A stretch of DNA of 64,000 bases from Oxyruncus cristatus (Eukaryota > Chordata > Aves > Passeriformes > Cotingidae), in the NCBI GenBank assembly GCA_013399855.1, contig VXAY01001951.1:236593-300592 (forward strand). Reading direction: 5' to 3'. The position numbers and the translations under genes are program-made. This document shows positions 62,481 to 64,000 of this stretch, in pieces. Under the pieces are notes generated by a model. That model had not been told where the DNA came from. It made no database searches and saw only the letters and a program-made list of their open reading frames with translations. Position 1 is the first letter of the stretch. The number at the start of each line of letters is the position of its first letter.

Positions 62481-62486
62481 TTTATT
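62481..62486 (-). terminator. RAB14: Possible proximal poly(A) signal of RAB14
   Basis: A second AATAAA on the minus strand, about 350 bases before the distal one. Either may be used. Confidence 0.4.
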
Positions 62487-63806
62487 TAACAAGGACTGTA
62501 CAATACTCTGGTACCACTGGTTACTTACAAGTCTGAACATTGTGGAGTTTTAGTGTCTAGAGAGGGATTTTAAGGCTACTTTGTATTTGAAACGCTGCAG
62601 TGAGCCCGAGCTGGGACATTAAGCACTTACCCTTCCATTTTTAAACCACGTGATGTTTTCCAAGTGAAGCTGCACTTGGAGCCACAGTAAAACCCCGGCT
62701 TAGTGCAGCAACACCCCCCATGCAGGGTCAGCACGTGCCAACCCTCAGACACAGGCCAGGAAGGATGTACTCCAAGGCTGGATGCAAAACCCTTAAAAAA
62801 CCCCGCACACAGGATCGGTAAAAAAATACAACAGCAGTTAAAATCCCTGGAGAGCACGTTGTTCCAACTGTCCAGTTCAGCCTCTGCCCATTCCCAAAGG
62901 TACAGGTACAAAAGCAGGGGGTGTGCAAGAGCCCCGGCCACGGATGGAGCCCGAGAAGGGCAAAGAGAAGCAGAGGGGAGAGAACCCACAGTGCAGAGAT
63001 GAGACAGATCCCACTAGTGTTAATGTCTGTGTCCCCAGCAGCCATCCCTGGGGACATCGGGAATGCTGCCTGGGAGCTGCAGCCAGGGCTGGGCTGTGCT
63101 GCCAGGGCAGGTGGGCACAGAGAGCTCAGACTGTACAAACGGGGGTTTCTTACACACTGTTCTAATGCCAGGCATCGGTTTCTTCAATAAAATCATATAC
63201 ACAGGATGTATTTAACTGTTAGCTCAGTTCCTTCAAATTTTATACATATTTACGTTCTGTTAACAAATGGAAAGGAAAAAGTGGCAAAAAAAAGGACGTA
63301 AAGCTATTGAGCACAAGAATGAACAAGTCACTTCCCTGCGCCACCCCGACCCCCAACACATCCCACAGGGAATTCTTCCAACAAAGCACATCGTTACAGA
63401 GCCCCTCGCTACCATCGGAAGTCATTTCACAGCAAAAACTCATCCTTTACTATGGACAGCTCCAACAGTTAGAGGTGGGGGAGAAAGGCCAAAGAACCAT
63501 AAAATTAAACCATACAAGACAAAAGCCCTGCAAAAGTGTAAAATCAGGAGTCCAGCATCAGTGCTCAGTTTAAATTATGTATCGGTGACACTATCACAAG
63601 GACAATCAAGGAAAAAAAAAACTTCTAGATTTACCATGCAGGAGAGGTTTTATTACTCTACTTGCCTTTGATAACCTGATTACATCTAAAGTTGTTTAGC
63701 AGTTTAGTACTGTGTTAAACTTGTCTCAGAGTTTTAATTAAACCCAGTAAGATGTACAGAAGACGGGGCAGCGGCCAAAAGCAGCGCTCCCGAGAGCAGA
63801 GGTGTG

Positions 63807-63850
63807 GGGTCAGAGGAGCCCTGGAGGGTCAGAGGAGCCCTGGAGGGTCA
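63807..63850. repeat. 19-bp tandem repeat just after the RAB14 stop
   Basis: Two exact units of GGGTCAGAGGAGCCCTGGA at 63807-63825 and 63826-63844, followed by GGGTCA. The repeat directly abuts the stop codon in the 3' UTR. Confidence 0.9.
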
Positions 63851-64000
63851 CTAGCAGCCACAGCCTTCCCTCTGGGGCTGGGGTTCGCTCGTTAGCCGCC
63901 CGCCCTGCGGGGCCGATGGTTTGTGCTGTACGCCCGACTCGGCCGCGTTCAGGTCCAGGCTCCCGTCTTGGATGTTCTGGTAGATCTTCTTGGCGGCCTC
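63851..64000 (-). CDS. RAB14: RAB14, C-terminal part of the last coding exon (partial)
   Basis: RAB14 is a small GTPase of recycling endosomes and the Golgi. The 49 codons seen read [20 protein letters not shown], then [16 protein letters not shown] and [13 protein letters not shown] before a TAG at 63853-63851. This is essentially identical to human RAB14. It covers the end of the last helix and the hypervariable tail with the CxC motif (GCGC) for geranylgeranylation. The GTP-binding motifs lie in upstream exons beyond the window edge. It is convergent with CNTRL, as in other vertebrates. Confidence 0.97.

Larger units (their letters stand above)
62106..63850 (-). other. RAB14: RAB14 3' untranslated region
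   Basis: The region follows the RAB14 stop on the minus strand. The most distal AATAAA (minus strand) is at 62128-62133 and an earlier one is at 62481-62486, so short and long 3' ends are possible. RAB14 is known for a long 3' UTR in mammals. The extent is inferred from these signals. Confidence 0.65.

Noticed and set aside
1..64000. CRISPR arrays, prokaryotic operons, tRNA or rRNA genes, viral insertions
   Set aside because: No spaced direct repeats, no tight gene packing with ribosome binding sites, no cloverleaf or rRNA signature and no viral protein sequence were seen. The window is a conserved vertebrate gene block.

Overview
This window is ordinary vertebrate nuclear DNA, and the repeats mark it as avian. 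It holds several CR1-type LINE fragments, short introns, CpG-island promoters and no bacterial gene organisation. Gene order and orientation match the conserved vertebrate block TRAF1(-) - C5(-) - CNTRL(+) - RAB14(-), known from human 9q33. The species cannot be named from the sequence.

Layout: (1) 1-2.9 kb: one N-terminal coding exon of TRAF1 on the minus strand (873-1081), flanked by intron on its 3' side and by a CpG island with a 45-base assembly gap (about 1.99-2.86 kb) that is the likely TRAF1 promoter. (2) 2.9-11.3 kb: intergenic sequence with a (CTAT)n microsatellite and no gene I can support. (3) 11.3-32.3 kb: the complete complement C5 gene on the minus strand. I resolved 41 coding exons by reading splice sites and frame; they sum to 5,037 nt, or 1,678 residues. 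(4) 32.3-34.1 kb: divergent promoter region, with a candidate liver HNF1 site upstream of C5 and a CpG island for CNTRL. (5) 34.0-61.45 kb: centriolin (CNTRL) on the plus strand. I resolved 41 coding exons (2,302 codons) plus one or two terminal exons whose exact choice is uncertain, and a poly(A) signal at 61434. (6) 61.45-62.1 kb: a short tail-to-tail gap. (7) 62.1-64.0 kb: the 3' UTR and last coding part of RAB14 on the minus strand, cut by the window edge.

The genes are neighbours by conserved synteny and do not form a pathway. TRAF1 is an adaptor in TNF-receptor signalling, C5 is a secreted complement protein made mainly in liver, centriolin is a mother-centriole and midbody scaffold, and RAB14 is a small GTPase of endosomes and Golgi.

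I found no undescribed system. The points most worth checking are two GC-AG introns supported by frame (one in C5, one in CNTRL), a RING finger in TRAF1 that mammalian TRAF1 lacks, a CpG island inside a CNTRL intron that looks like an alternative promoter, a possible CNTRL upstream ORF that stops on the main start codon, and an extra furin-type basic site in the C5 beta chain.
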